Shown here: one piece after another, positions 34,982 through 43,491 of the stretch
Layout of the letters: each line of letters begins with the position of its first letter
Numbering within the stretch: the stretch's first letter is position 1
NCBI GenBank assembly: GCA_019694685.1
Contig: JAIBBM010000023.1
Location: 1-64,000 of the forward strand
Reading direction: 5' to 3'
DNA from: Leptospirales bacterium
GTDB lineage: Bacteria; Spirochaetota; Leptospiria; Leptospirales; Leptonemataceae
DNA: 64,000 nt
The notes under the pieces: model-generated
The model's database searches: none
The model's input: only the letters and a program-made list of their open reading frames with translations
What the model was told of the DNA's origin: nothing
Translations under genes and position numbers: made by a program

Positions 34982-36831
34982 GCTCCGCCCTCCCAGCTCA
35001 GCGGGAACTGAAAGCGATACGTAGAAAAAAATCCGCCGCCTTCCAGGGAAACTTTGCCACCCAGTCTCTCTGCAATGAGACTTACGATCGCCAGACCAAT
35101 TCCGGAGCCTGGAATGTCGCTGTTCTCATCTACTGCGCGTTCAAACTTTAGAAAGACCTGCTTTTGCATTTCTGGATTGAGTCCTGGCCCTTCATCGCGC
35201 ACTGCAAAATGCACCATTCCACCCTGCATTTCGCCGACTGCTTCGACTCGCCCTTTTGTATACAGAAGACCGTTTTCTATGAGGTGATAGAGTGCAGTGC
35301 TGAGTAGATCTGGATCTGCGAGTATTTCAGCATCTGGAAATTCCATCTGCAGTCTCTTTTTGGACTGACCGGTCACAGACAACGCTTCCTGGACAGTGTC
35401 TTCGCAGAGCTTGCGAAGATTGAAACGAATTCTGCGGATGGAGTATTCCCCCTCTTCGAGCATATGGAGCAATCGCGAGTCATGAACGAATTTTTCCAGA
35501 TGAAGAGATGCGCCCGTTAGCTGGCTGGACTCTGGATCTTTTCCTGCGCGAAGTTCCTTAACGCCCGCTTCGAATTGCTCAGAAATCGCCTTGAATTCGG
35601 AAGAAACATTGAGAATAGAAGTTGTCTTCTTTTTCTCCAGAAGTTTCAAATCGTTTTCCTGATGCTTCATGTTGCGATAAAGGTCCAGGATGGAATCAGA
35701 AAGCTGCAGCGAAATGAATCCAAGGAACAATAGAAATGCGTAGACCGTGGCGCGCGGGGCCTCATATACCTTGAGAGTGACCAGCATATCGTGCAGAACC
35801 GCGGGTGTCAGAACCAGAAATCCATACACAATGTAACGCAGCTCTTCTCTTCTCTCTTTGTAATTTTTCCCAACGATCCAGAGGATTACAATCATGGAGG
35901 CAGCAAGGCCGGCGAGGTTTGCAAGAATCAGAATTTGCCACGCCTGTTTGATAGGCCACTTGCCTGCACCGGACAAGAGCGCTCCAATCACGAGGATCAG
36001 ACTGAACCCCATGAGAGCCCATACGATCGGTGGACGCTTGAGCTTCAGCAAATAGATGAGATAGTTGATGAACAGTCCTGGAAGGCAGAAGAGAAGGGCC
36101 AGTTCTACTTGATAGGAGAACTCAAACGATGTGAAAATGTCGAGCCTCAGGTTGGTTCTGATCAGATGATAGAATCCTAGAAAGGCAGAGAACAGTGCGA
36201 AGAACATATGTTCGTATCTGTGCCGGAAGAAAACGTAGAAGAGCAGGAAGAAGCCAGAAGTAAGAATGTAAAGCACAGAGCAAACGATCGCCGGAACATT
36301 TTTCAGGAAGTTTCTTCGCGCAGCCAACTGCTCGTTTTCAATTCGCACCTGGTCATGGATGCCGGATTCAGTAGAGCTTCCGCGAATGCGAACTGCAATT
36401 ACATTGTCTCCCTCACGCCAGAGCGCTGCTGGAAGTGCATAGAGTCTTTCTGTTTCGATGTCTACCGTGTTTCGCGCGAATGAGCCAGTCCTTCCTACCA
36501 GGTTTCCATTGAAGTAGGCTTCGTCCATGTCCTCTACCAGACCCAGGTTGAGTGCTACGTTTTCTGGTTTTTCGCCGTTGAGTGTGACGTGGCAGCGCAT
36601 CCACAATTCGCCGCGGTAGTTCGCCAGTGCGGGATTCTTTCCCCACAGTCCAGGGACACTCGTGCGCTTCCAGCCTGAGTCGTCTAGTTCAGGCGAAGAC
36701 GCTTCTCCCGCCTGGGCATACTTCCAGCTGCCGCTCAGGTCCAGTGAATTGCCGGGCACCCATTCCCGATCGCACTCTGCGTAGACTGCGTGGGAAAGAC
36801 AAAAGAATGCCAGGGCTAGCCAGCTCCGCAT
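34978..36831 (-). CDS. 7TM sensor histidine-kinase-like protein without phospho-accepting His
   Basis: The 617-aa paralogue has the same order: signal peptide, jelly-roll domain (AYFNGNLVGRTG; YALPAALWREGDNVIAVRIR), seven-helix membrane region (about 175-385), helix pair and ATPase domain. Here the ATPase is intact, with N-box ALYHLIENGLLY, VRDEGPGLN and SGIGLAIVSLIAERLGG. In the helix pair the segment ILNVSSEFKAISEQ has Ser where kinases have the His of SHELR. It may bind or hydrolyse ATP or phosphorylate a partner without self-phosphorylation. It follows rsgA by 7 nt. Confidence 0.78.
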   Translation of the reverse strand: MRSWLALAFFCLSHAVYAECDREWVPGNSLDLSGSWKYAQAGEASSPELDDSGWKRTSVPGLWGKNPALANYRGELWMRCHVTLNGEKPENVALNLGLVEDMDEAYFNGNLVGRTGSFARNTVDIETERLYALPAALWREGDNVIAVRIRGSSTESGIHDQVRIENEQLAARRNFLKNVPAIVCSVLYILTSGFFLLFYVFFRHRYEHMFFALFSAFLGFYHLIRTNLRLDIFTSFEFSYQVELALLFCLPGLFINYLIYLLKLKRPPIVWALMGFSLILVIGALLSGAGKWPIKQAWQILILANLAGLAASMIVILWIVGKNYKERREELRYIVYGFLVLTPAVLHDMLVTLKVYEAPRATVYAFLLFLGFISLQLSDSILDLYRNMKHQENDLKLLEKKKTTSILNVSSEFKAISEQFEAGVKELRAGKDPESSQLTGASLHLEKFVHDSRLLHMLEEGEYSIRRIRFNLRKLCEDTVQEALSVTGQSKKRLQMEFPDAEILADPDLLSTALYHLIENGLLYTKGRVEAVGEMQGGMVHFAVRDEGPGLNPEMQKQVFLKFERAVDENSDIPGSGIGLAIVSLIAERLGGKVSLEGGGFFSTYRFQFPLSWEGGA

Positions 36832-36838
36832 AGATTCA

Positions 36839-37894
36839 TCATCGGTGCTCAGGGGGGCGATTCTTCAAGGCATACTTGCTTCCCTGTCGCATTCTTCCCG
36901 TTGCTTTTATGTAGTCTCCCTTACGGATTCTTTCCCCGGTTTCCAGGGAATCGAGCATGGATTTCAGGCTCAGGATTCTGCCAGGGTGAAATTCACCGGG
37001 TTTTTCGAGCTTTTCTGCCACGGCACAACCTTCTGCGCCAGTTTCGTGGAGGCAGTCTCTGAATTTACATAGAGTGGCGGCCGCGCGAATTTCAGGAAAA
37101 CTTTCGAAGATGTCCTTTCTGTCCAGGTTCATTACGCCCCATTCCTTCACACCCGGAGTGTCAATGTAGAGAGCGCCCGTTTTTGGATCTCGCACCATGG
37201 TGGAGTTGGTAGTTGTGTGCCTGCCTTTCTTTGTGGATTCTGATACCGCGCCCGTGGCCATGTTTTCGTTTCCAAGAAGGCGATTGAGAAGAGTCGACTT
37301 GCCCGTGCCTGATCTACCGGAGAAAAGTGAAATTCCATTGGAAAGGAGAGAGCAAATAGACTCCCAGTCTTCTCCCTTTGGATCGAGCAAGTTCACTGCG
37401 AAGGCGGAGTAGCCAAGACCGCGGTAGAGCTCCAGGCATCCTTCGCGAAGTTCATCGTCTGTAAGATCTGATTTTGTAAAGAGTATGACAGGTTCTACTC
37501 CACCGGCATGGCAGCTGGCGAGGAATCGATCAATGAACCCCTGGGACACATCCGGGTAGGCGAAGCTCATCACTACAACTGCGCGGTCAATGTTTGCGCC
37601 CAGGCCCTGTTGCTCGAATCTAGACGATCGAAACAGTACGTTTTTTCTTTCGCGTCTGCTTTCTATGAGGCTTTCGTCATTTTCCTGCACGCAGTGAACA
37701 CGATCGCCCACGAGGATCAGGTGGCGTTCTGGAATGTGATCCCAGGACTCTTCGTTTTTGCGCCCTGCCAGGCGAAGCCGTCCGCGAAGTCTGCCCCTCC
37801 TGGTTTCGAGGCAATCAGGGAGTACGAGCATGTCATAGTAAGCCCCGAATACACTGGAAACAACTGCCTCAAAGCTTCCGGATTCGGCGCTCAC
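36839..37894 (-). CDS. rsgA: Ribosome small subunit-dependent GTPase RsgA
   Basis: RsgA is a late maturation factor of the 30S ribosomal subunit with a circularly permuted GTPase. The 351-aa protein has an N-terminal OB-fold, G4 TKSDL, then G1 GRSGTGKST (residue 193), switch region KKGRHTTTNS and G3 DTPG, in the permuted order. It ends with the zinc domain CKFRDCLHETGAEGC. Length is normal. It heads a probable operon that continues into the two sensor pseudokinases and possibly the citrate synthase-like gene. A divergent histidine kinase starts 28 bp away. Confidence 0.95.
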   Translation of the reverse strand: MSAESGSFEAVVSSVFGAYYDMLVLPDCLETRRGRLRGRLRLAGRKNEESWDHIPERHLILVGDRVHCVQENDESLIESRRERKNVLFRSSRFEQQGLGANIDRAVVVMSFAYPDVSQGFIDRFLASCHAGGVEPVILFTKSDLTDDELREGCLELYRGLGYSAFAVNLLDPKGEDWESICSLLSNGISLFSGRSGTGKSTLLNRLLGNENMATGAVSESTKKGRHTTTNSTMVRDPKTGALYIDTPGVKEWGVMNLDRKDIFESFPEIRAAATLCKFRDCLHETGAEGCAVAEKLEKPGEFHPGRILSLKSMLDSLETGERIRKGDYIKATGRMRQGSKYALKNRPPEHR

Positions 37895-37921
37895 AGGTCC
37901 GATATACTAAGAGCACGCGGC

Positions 37922-39580
37922 ATGAGCAAAGTAAAAAACACATTCAGGCAGGAAAGGCGCAGGCTTGAGGATTTTAAACGATCCATGATCGAGCTTCGTG
38001 CGACCCGTGATGTATGCCGGGCCGTGCTCGAATTTCTAACCGAGGCGCTCGATTCCGAGAAAGCGGGCATCTACATCTGGAAAGAGGAAGAGGGAACATT
38101 TTCTGTGTGGCCAGATCAGCCAGGTGTGGAGCCCAGATTTTCTTTGATGGATCCTGCGATCGCTTATTTCGGAGAACATCCCCAGGTTCGCCACGTAGAG
38201 ACCATTTCCTCCGATGAGGATCTTACAGACGATGCTCGTGAATTGTTGCATCGCTTTTTTACACTTACGAATTCAAGAGTGCTCATCCCCCTTGCTCTCA
38301 ATGAATCTCTGGTTGGAGTCATTTTTCTTGCACCACCTCCATCCGTGAAGCTTGGCCGCCGGGAGACAGCTCTCATAGAAGAAGTCAGAAGCCTCGGAGT
38401 GATGTCTCTTTCCAATTCGATTCTGTATGCCAGGCTCGAAGGGATTCTGGGTCATCTAGAAGAGAAAGTACGCGAAAGAACCCAGGAGTTGGAGAGCACG
38501 CAATCACAGCTGGTCCAATCTGAGAAGATGGCATCTCTCGGGGTGATGGTGGCGGGCATTGCACATGAGATCAACACGCCTGCATCTGTCATCCAGGCAG
38601 CGGCTGAAAACGTAGAGAAGAATATTTCGTATTTACTTACGAATCTGGAGATGCTCAGGCGAGTGGAAGCAAAGACGGAAGAAAGTGCCGGGTCGGGTGC
38701 GGCAGACAGAATTCTTCACGCCATCGAATCCCTTCTCAAAAGGCCGGACGCAGGCCCAATCAAAGATCTGTTTTTGCGAAAGCGCGACATGACCAGAAGA
38801 ATGGAGGAACGAGCCATTGACCACGCACGTGAGCTCAGCGCTTTATTTGCTGAGAACGGACTGGACGTGGACGACTCTCTTTTGGGTGATCTGGCTGCCA
38901 TCTTTCAGGCAGGAAAAGATTCTGGAGCGTTCCTGACGTTTCTTTCTGAAGCGGCCAACGCTGCGCGCAACTTGAAGAATCTGAAAACTTCCATACGTGC
39001 GATTGCGCGCATTGTAAAAGCACTCAAGTCTTATTCTCATCTTGATTCTGGAGCATTCCAGCTCGCAGACGTTCATGAAAGTCTGGATAATACCATTGTG
39101 CTTCTGGGAAGTGTGCTCAAGACTTCTTTGCATATTGAGAAACGTTATGCGGAATTGCCGGACATTTTGTGCAACAGTGACGAGCTAGCACAGGTGTGGA
39201 CCAACCTCATTCAGAATTCAGCGCAGGCAATGAAAGGAAATGCGGACTCTCGCGTGGTTGTGACTACATCTGTGGCGGATCTTTGGGGTAGGCCCGCAGT
39301 TCAAATTCAGATTGCAGACAATGGACCTGGAATTCCAGAGGAAGTACTTCCTCGTATCTGGGATCCTTTTTTCACCACGAAAGATCAGGGAGAAGGTACA
39401 GGCCTCGGGCTATCGATTGTGCGAAACATCGTGCATAAGCACCAGGGAATCATCCGGGTAGAATCTTCTTCGGGCGGAGCTGTTTTCCAGATCATATTGC
39501 CTGTAGAACCGCCTGCCGGTTTTGACACCGGAAGCACGATCTACAAGTTTGCACACAAGCCTACTCAGACCAGTTCTTAA
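37922..39580 (+). CDS. GAF-domain sensor histidine kinase, soluble
   Basis: The 552-aa protein lacks membrane segments. Residues 15-175 look like a GAF domain (SRVLIPLALNESLVGVIFLA), followed by a coiled coil (EEKVRERTQELESTQSQLVQ). The phospho-accepting His215 lies in AGIAHEINTPASV. About 150 residues of extra helical sequence separate this from the rest of the dimerisation domain (RAIARIVKALKSYSHLDSG). The ATPase has NLIQNSAQAM, DNGPGIPEEV, FFTTKDQGEGTGLGLS. The start at 37922 is chosen because the open frame further upstream only mirrors rsgA. No response regulator is adjacent. Confidence 0.85.
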   Translation: MSKVKNTFRQERRRLEDFKRSMIELRATRDVCRAVLEFLTEALDSEKAGIYIWKEEEGTFSVWPDQPGVEPRFSLMDPAIAYFGEHPQVRHVETISSDEDLTDDARELLHRFFTLTNSRVLIPLALNESLVGVIFLAPPPSVKLGRRETALIEEVRSLGVMSLSNSILYARLEGILGHLEEKVRERTQELESTQSQLVQSEKMASLGVMVAGIAHEINTPASVIQAAAENVEKNISYLLTNLEMLRRVEAKTEESAGSGAADRILHAIESLLKRPDAGPIKDLFLRKRDMTRRMEERAIDHARELSALFAENGLDVDDSLLGDLAAIFQAGKDSGAFLTFLSEAANAARNLKNLKTSIRAIARIVKALKSYSHLDSGAFQLADVHESLDNTIVLLGSVLKTSLHIEKRYAELPDILCNSDELAQVWTNLIQNSAQAMKGNADSRVVVTTSVADLWGRPAVQIQIADNGPGIPEEVLPRIWDPFFTTKDQGEGTGLGLSIVRNIVHKHQGIIRVESSSGGAVFQIILPVEPPAGFDTGSTIYKFAHKPTQTSS

Positions 39581-41054
39581 CTCTTTCCACGCCTTTATTC
39601 CAGTAGCGAAGCTCTCTTTCGCGTCTCTCCGCATGCATGGCCGGTCTGAAGATAGTTCTATCTTCCTGCAGTTTCAGCAGATCGTCTACGTTCTTCCAGA
39701 TGCCTGCTTCCATTCCCGCAAGGTAGGCTACACCCAGAGCGGTTGTATCTGCGTTTTGTGGACGCTCTACAGGGCAATTGAGTATGTCAGATTGGAACTG
39801 CATGAGGTAGTGGTTCGCAGTGGCGCCTCCGTCTACGCGAAGGGAAGGGAGTTTTTCTCCTGTGTCTTTTTCCATGGCTCGCACCAGATCGTGCGATTGC
39901 AGCGCAATGGACTTGAGTGCAGCGCGAGTCATGCGCGCCGGATCCGTGTCGCGGGTTAGACCAAATACAGCACCGCGAGCCTGCATGTCCCAGTGCGGAG
40001 CTCCGAGCCCTGCGAATGCCGGAACAAAAACAACATCGTCTTCATCGTCTTTGATGTTCTTGATGATGTCTTCTGTTTCGCGTGCGCTGGCGAAGAACTT
40101 CATGAAATCGCGCAGCCATTGGATTACAGCGCCACCAATGAACACAGATCCTTCGAGTGCATACGAAACTCCGCCTTTTTCATCTACTGCAAGTGTAGTC
40201 AACAGCCCTGATTTGCTGATGATGAATTTCTGTCCTGTCTGGAATAGGAGGAAGCAGCCTGTGCCGTATGTATTCTTTGCCTGTCCTGGCTTCACGCAGA
40301 GCTGTCCAAAGAGAGCGGCCTGCTGGTCTCCTGCAATCGACAGTACTGGAAGGCCGTCTGGAAGTCCTGGAACTTTCTTTGTGGTTCCGAATCTGCTGCG
40401 GCTTGCCTGCACTTCAGGCAAGAGACCGATTGGCACGTTTAGTGTTTTGCAGAGATCTTCGTCCCATTTCTTCTTATCTATATTGTACAGAAGAGTGCGC
40501 GAAGCATTTGTATAATCTGTTTTCCATTCTCCAGTGAGGCGATAGAGCAACCACGTGTCTATGGTGCCTGCCATCAGTTCGCCTTTCTCAGCGCGAGCGC
40601 GCACTCCTGCTACGTTTTCCAGGAACCAGCGAATCTTTGTGCCGGAAAAATATGCATCGATGACCAGTCCTGTTTTCTTACGAACCTCATCCGCGAGTCC
40701 GCGCTTTTTGAGTTCTTCGCAGAAGTCAGCCGTGCGTCTGCATTGCCACACAATGGCACGATGAACTGGCTCTCCAGTTTTGCGGTCCCACACCACGCAG
40801 GTCTCCCTCTGGTTTGTAATGCCAATGCCTGCTGCATTCTTTGCGTCCAGTCCGCCTTTGCTCAGAGCTTCTGCCAGAAGAGAGCACACTCCCGTCCAGA
40901 TTTCCATGGCATCATGTTCGACCCACCCTGGTTTCGGGAAGTGCTGGGTGAATTCACGGTAAGCAGTAGAGAGAACTTTGCCCGCTGTATCAAAGCAGAA
41001 TACTCTGGAGCCTGTAGTTCCCTGGTCGATGGCAATGAGAAATGGTTTGGACAT
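39561..41054 (-). CDS. glpK: Glycerol kinase
   Basis: GlpK phosphorylates glycerol to sn-glycerol 3-phosphate with ATP. The 497-aa protein shows the FGGY-family signatures: AIDQGTTGSRVFCFD at the start, the Mg/ATP region YGTGCFLLFQTGQK, FVPAFAGLGAPHWD and the second signature RVDGGATANHYLMQFQSDIL. Length is typical. The Met at 41054 (MSKPFLIAIDQGTTG) is the normal N-terminus; the longer open frame upstream lacks similarity. Its 3' end overlaps the end of the convergent histidine kinase by 20 bp. No glycerol transporter or dehydrogenase is adjacent. Confidence 0.96.
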   Translation of the reverse strand: MSKPFLIAIDQGTTGSRVFCFDTAGKVLSTAYREFTQHFPKPGWVEHDAMEIWTGVCSLLAEALSKGGLDAKNAAGIGITNQRETCVVWDRKTGEPVHRAIVWQCRRTADFCEELKKRGLADEVRKKTGLVIDAYFSGTKIRWFLENVAGVRARAEKGELMAGTIDTWLLYRLTGEWKTDYTNASRTLLYNIDKKKWDEDLCKTLNVPIGLLPEVQASRSRFGTTKKVPGLPDGLPVLSIAGDQQAALFGQLCVKPGQAKNTYGTGCFLLFQTGQKFIISKSGLLTTLAVDEKGGVSYALEGSVFIGGAVIQWLRDFMKFFASARETEDIIKNIKDDEDDVVFVPAFAGLGAPHWDMQARGAVFGLTRDTDPARMTRAALKSIALQSHDLVRAMEKDTGEKLPSLRVDGGATANHYLMQFQSDILNCPVERPQNADTTALGVAYLAGMEAGIWKNVDDLLKLQEDRTIFRPAMHAERRERELRYWNKGVERVKNWSE

Positions 41055-41312
41055 GTGCGATTCGCCCTGGTGATAGGAAGATGTGCAAGCCGAAAATGCC
41101 GGGATGTGCTTTTCGGCAACAGCCTGTGCTTTCTTTTCAGGCAGGCTCCGGCGTCCGGGACAGCTCGAGCTCCAGACAGGCAAAAGATCCAAAGGAAACG
41201 TGGCCAAATCGTGAGTGATCCAAAATTTTCGTTTGACCTTCTTCGCGGTGATTCTCAGGTTACTGGCAGATTCGCGTGCGAAAGCCGTGAAAAAACATAG
41301 GAGTGTTCAAAA

Positions 41313-41684
41313 ATGGAAGAACAACAAATGCAGCAAGCTGCCGCCGGGGGAATGGCTGGTAACTTGATTGGACTTGTTATCGCGGTAATCTATATTGTTG
41401 GCCTGTACAAGACCTTCGAAAAAGCAGGTCAGCCAGGCTGGGCAGCGATTATCCCTCTCTACAACATGATCGTGCTTCTGAAAGTAGCTGGAAAGCCAAT
41501 GTGGTGGATCCTGCTTCTCCTCTGCACGGGCCCAATTGGAATGATTCTGGTTGGTATGGCTGTAGCAGAACGCTTCGGCAAATCTTCAGTCTTCGGCATT
41601 GTTGCCCTGGGTCTGTTCGGTTTTGTCGGTTATCCAATGCTTGGATTCAGCGACGCAACTTACACTGCTCCACCAGCAGCGTAA
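41313..41684 (+). CDS. DUF5684 small membrane protein
   Basis: The 123-aa protein has three or four membrane helices and the DUF5684 pattern: GLYKTFEKAGQPGWAAIIPL, YNMIVLLKVAGKPMWWILLL and GYPMLGFSDATY. Function of the family is unknown; it often appears near signal peptidases, though none is here. AGGAG lies 9 nt before the ATG. A 258-bp gap upstream, shared with divergent glpK, holds no other gene; I could not pick out a convincing promoter in it. Confidence 0.85.
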   Translation: MEEQQMQQAAAGGMAGNLIGLVIAVIYIVGLYKTFEKAGQPGWAAIIPLYNMIVLLKVAGKPMWWILLLLCTGPIGMILVGMAVAERFGKSSVFGIVALGLFGFVGYPMLGFSDATYTAPPAA

Positions 41685-41693
41685 CTCTCAAGC

Positions 41694-41716
41694 ATCCCGC
41701 GCCCACGGCGCGGGAT
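41694..41716 (+). terminator. Hairpin terminator after the DUF5684 gene
   Basis: A perfect 10-bp GC-rich stem ATCCCGCGCC/GGCGCGGGAT with a 3-nt loop starts 10 nt after the stop codon. Only a weak T-run (ATTTTCT) follows. Confidence 0.75.
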
Positions 41717-41768
41717 CGCATTTTCTATTCTCTTGATTTCTCCTTAACAAAGACCGCCGCCAGGCTGA

Positions 41769-41982
41769 TCATCTGCGCCGCCCTCCACTTTGGCGGTTGG
41801 ATTGCCGCGCAGGCTGCGCGAAATTCTACGCGGCCGGCGAGCCAGGCAGACACAGCAATCAGACTTGCTCGATACTTTGGAACGTCGGAGTCTTGTGGAT
41901 TGGACTCCAGAATGATTACGATATTGAAGAAGCCCAGCGCAGCAAGGCGAAAGACTATGCGCGTATTACTATGAGAGCCTAA
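41769..41982 (+). pseudogene. Frameshifted, 5'-truncated higA antitoxin relic
   Basis: Three pieces in three reading frames join into one HigA-like (XRE antitoxin) sequence: LPRRLREILRGRRA (from about 41802), then SQADTAIRLARYFGTSE (to about 41893), then SLWIGLQNDYDIEEAQRSK and on to a TAA at 41980. HigA proteins read similarly, with PRRINEI, ADTALRLARYFGTS and WLNLQNDYDL motifs. At least two frameshifts and loss of the N-terminus make it non-functional. No higB toxin is adjacent. The whole 406-bp gap between the DUF5684 and DsbA-like genes holds only the terminator, this relic and about 108 bp in which I see no gene. Confidence 0.75.
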
Positions 41983-42090
41983 ACCAGATTCCGAAACCAT
42001 TCCTTCCGTGCGGGAAAGATCGATTCCGTAACGTTATGCGACGAAGTACCTGCTGCTTTTTTCCGTCGCTTTTCGTTGTCCCGGCAGTTC

Positions 42091-43068
42091 TTAAAGTTCC
42101 TGCTGGATCACTTCTTCAAATGCAGCCATAGGCTGGGCTCCGGAAAGCATTCTACCATTGATGAAGAACGCTGGCGTTCCAGATACTCCCACTGCTTCTC
42201 CTTGCTTGATGCTGTCTTTGATTTCAGCGGCCACTGCAGGATCTTCTGTGCAGGCTTTGTATTTGTTCATGTCTGTTCCAAGAGAAGCCGCGAGCTTTGC
42301 TGTTCCTTCTTTTGTGAGAATGTCCGCAGAGCGGTCCTGAGCGAACATCTTGTCAAAGAATTCCCAGTAATGGTCTTTGTTCACGCGATACACGCATTTG
42401 GAACCAATGTGCATGTCCATCGCATGAGGATGGAAGTTCAGAGGGAAATCTTTAAACACCCAGCGGATTTTGCCATTGTATTTTTCGCGCAGTTTCTGGA
42501 GGGTAGGCTGAACGCGAATGCAATAAGGACATTCGAAATCAGAGAACTCAACCACAGTGACTTTCGCAGAAGCATTGCCGCGTTCAGGATTTCCGGCGGT
42601 TTCCACTTTGGTGCGTGAGAAATCGTATGTATAGTTATACTTCTTTTTTAGCTCAGAGATTTCGTTCTGCATTGCTTCGCGCCCACCTTCTTGCTTGAGG
42701 TGCATTGCGATTCTGCTGTGAAGCTGCGCCAGGCTCTGGCCGTCAGTTTGTCCTGTTTTCTTGATTTGTTCGTAGAAATCAGCGATTTGTTTTTCTGTTG
42801 GCTCTGGAGCTTTTTCTGAAATCTGGCGAGCGTAGGTTTCTTCATCTACTCCCTTTTCTTTTGCAGCCTTCTGCATCATCTTTTTGACTGCAACCTGCTC
42901 CAGCAGATCACGCATCTGAGAGTTGTATTCTTCTTTCAGTCTCTTGTATTGATCAGGCATTTCTTTTTCAACGTCTGATTCAGTGAGTCTGCTTCCATCT
43001 ACGGAAACCCAGGCACCCTGTTTACACGCGGACAACAGTACGATCGCGAGCACAATTGCTTTTTTCAT
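42091..43068 (-). CDS. DsbA-family thiol oxidoreductase lipoprotein with SurA-like N-terminus
   Basis: The 325-aa protein starts MKKAIVLAIVLLSAC, a lipoprotein signal with Cys15. Residues 25-150 are helical and resemble the N-terminal region of SurA-type chaperones (LTESDVEKEM). From about 170 a DsbA/thioredoxin domain begins, with the active site FECPYC and the cis-Pro loop GVSGTPAFFING. It would form or shuffle disulphides in the periplasm, possibly with chaperone activity. AGAGGA lies 9 nt before the ATG. It follows the bactofilin gene by 24 bp. Confidence 0.85.
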   Translation of the reverse strand: MKKAIVLAIVLLSACKQGAWVSVDGSRLTESDVEKEMPDQYKRLKEEYNSQMRDLLEQVAVKKMMQKAAKEKGVDEETYARQISEKAPEPTEKQIADFYEQIKKTGQTDGQSLAQLHSRIAMHLKQEGGREAMQNEISELKKKYNYTYDFSRTKVETAGNPERGNASAKVTVVEFSDFECPYCIRVQPTLQKLREKYNGKIRWVFKDFPLNFHPHAMDMHIGSKCVYRVNKDHYWEFFDKMFAQDRSADILTKEGTAKLAASLGTDMNKYKACTEDPAVAAEIKDSIKQGEAVGVSGTPAFFINGRMLSGAQPMAAFEEVIQQEL

Positions 43069-43092
43069 CTTTATTGGTCCTCTAAGGGTTGA

Positions 43093-43410
43093 TCAATCCA
43101 TGATGCAGCTTCCGGTGAACCGGGAGCCGGATTCTACATGCAGGTCTGGAGTGCGAATGTCACCGGATACTTGCGCGTTTCTTTTGATCTCAAGGCTTTT
43201 AGAAGCCTGGAGATTGCCGCGAAGCTCTCCTTCTACTGTGATGTGACTTGCTTCTACGTCTGCTTCTACCTTCGCGCCAGATCCCACGATGAGCTGGCCT
43301 CCGGTTTGAATTTTGCCGCGAAACGCGCCGTTGATCTTCAGGTTGCGTTTGAATTGCAGCCGTCCTCGGAACTGGATATCATCTCCGAGAACTGTGTCGA
43401 TATCCTGCAT
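43093..43410 (-). CDS. Bactofilin
   Basis: Bactofilins polymerise into cytoskeletal filaments that help set cell shape. The 105-aa protein has the family's right-handed beta-helix repeats (LKINGAFRGKIQTGGQLIVG, AKVEADVEASHITVEGELRG) and short unstructured ends. In helical bacteria such proteins affect curvature, a role that would fit a spirochaete but is inferred. It probably shares a transcript with the DsbA-like gene downstream. Confidence 0.88.
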   Translation of the reverse strand: MQDIDTVLGDDIQFRGRLQFKRNLKINGAFRGKIQTGGQLIVGSGAKVEADVEASHITVEGELRGNLQASKSLEIKRNAQVSGDIRTPDLHVESGSRFTGSCIMD

Positions 43411-43491
43411 ACTCTCTGGAATGGGCGAGGGCCTCCAGGGTCAAGAAAAATGCACGAGTACTCAGGCTGAATTGCCGTAAATTCGAATGTG

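Noticed and set aside
37508-37921. N-terminal extension of the GAF histidine kinase (138 codons)
   Set aside because: It is the antisense of rsgA coding sequence and has no domain similarity; the kinase starts well at 37922.
41055-41207. Upstream extension of glpK by 51 codons
   Set aside because: Residues lack similarity, and the normal GlpK N-terminus begins at 41054.
41725-42000. A 91-codon open frame on the minus strand across the higA relic
   Set aside because: It has no signal, motif or ribosome-binding site and mirrors a region whose plus strand carries recognisable HigA pieces.
41976-42040. GCCTAAAC and GTTATGC flanking 65 bp after the higA relic, resembling an integron attC site
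   Set aside because: Both core sites deviate from the consensus and no convincing inner inverted repeats or integrase gene were found.
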